Shown: piece by piece, positions 63,650 to 64,000 of the stretch
Layout: the number at the start of each line of letters is the position of its first letter
Position numbering within the stretch: the first letter of the stretch is position 1
Assembly (NCBI GenBank): GCA_949317995.1
Contig: OX439049.1
Location: forward strand, 9,029,395 to 9,093,394
DNA length: 64,000 bases
Source: Acholoe squamosa
Lineage: Eukaryota; Annelida; Polychaeta; Phyllodocida; Polynoidae
Direction of reading: 5' to 3'
The notes under the pieces: generated by a model
The model's database searches: none
What the model was told of the DNA's origin: nothing
The model's input: only the letters and a program-made list of their open reading frames with translations
Translations under genes and position numbers: made by a program

Positions 63650-64000
63650 AGGGGTAGACAAGGGCAGAGTTGGGGAGAGCAAAAATAGGGGAGAGGGGCA
63701 GAGCAGGGGAGTCGCTAAGTAGGGGAGAAACGGACAGTAGGGGAGCTCTGAGCAAGGTAGGGGAAAGGGTCAGAAAAAGGGAGGGGCAAAGTCAGGGAGG
63801 GGGGATGAGCAAGTGAGGGGCAAAGTCAGGGAGGGGGGATGAGCAAGTGAGAGTCAAAATCAGGGAGGGGGGATGAGCAAGGGAGGGGCAAAGTCAGGGA
63901 GGGGGGATGAGCAATGGAGGGGCAAAGTCAGGGAGGGGGGATGAGCAAGGGAGGGGCAAAGTCAGGGAGGGGGGATGAGCAAGTGAGGGTCAAAGTCAGG
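63650..64000. repeat. G-rich minisatellite, 34-bp unit, open at window end
   Basis: From about 63776 the unit GATGAGCAAGTGAGGGGCAA / AGTCAGGGAGGGGG repeats with exact 34-bp period (GATGAGCAA at 63804, 63838, 63872, 63906 and so on). Degenerate AGGGGAGAG/CAGAGCAGGGGA precursors lie at 63650-63775. Many GGG/GGGG runs on one strand could form G-quadruplexes. Confidence 0.95.

Overview
This is eukaryotic, almost certainly metazoan, DNA. It has introns with good GT-AG consensus, long (AT)n microsatellites, many decayed DNA-transposon relics, non-LTR and LTR retroelement fragments, and very little coding sequence. The main gene joins a CARD-like domain to ankyrin repeats, a combination expected in innate-immune or apoptotic genes of marine invertebrates (deuterostome or lophotrochozoan). 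I cannot fix the species from the sequence. There are no bacterial-style operons, CRISPR arrays or rRNA genes.

Layout. (1) 0-7.4 kb is a retroelement graveyard. A Ty1/copia element lies on the minus strand, with gag fused to integrase by a deletion and RT/RNase H present twice in a tandem duplication. The duplication also carries part of an unrelated gene family. A non-LTR reverse-transcriptase fragment and a gypsy-type gag/protease fragment follow on the plus strand. (2) 8.6-9.65 kb is a non-coding array of about 20 palindromes close to ATGCCCTNAGGGCAT. (3) 9.8-42 kb is almost free of coding sequence and full of MITE-like, fold-back and minisatellite-bearing elements. From about 15.5 kb it is also the long 5' part of the main gene, with a 5' UTR exon, a short start-codon exon and a possible cassette exon. 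(4) 42.4-50.6 kb holds the body and 3' end of that plus-strand CARD-ankyrin gene. Phases agree across every junction up to the penultimate coding exon; the last coding exon shows a frame problem beside a MITE. (5) 51.6-54.0 kb holds a second copy of the same non-LTR element (minus strand) whose 3' end lies in a nested tandem duplication. (6) 54.3-56.5 kb has eight copies of a 16-bp motif near CCTCACATAYGTAACG. (7) 58.3 kb has an exon with half an EGF-like module and a membrane helix. 62.3 kb has a signal-peptide first exon of another plus-strand gene. The window ends inside a 34-bp minisatellite.

Only the CARD-ankyrin gene can be assembled with confidence. Its predicted product is a cytosolic adaptor or sensor: serine-rich N-terminus, CARD, serine/asparagine-rich linker, long alpha-helical/ankyrin region with an unusual insert, and an acidic C-terminus. 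The most interesting non-coding signals are the two clusters of short conserved motifs, a MITE family with exact 6-bp target duplications plus a paralogous empty site, and a MITE family carrying up to six internal copies of a GCGTCTTATACGCG-like motif. One member of that family ends 14 bp from a coding exon.
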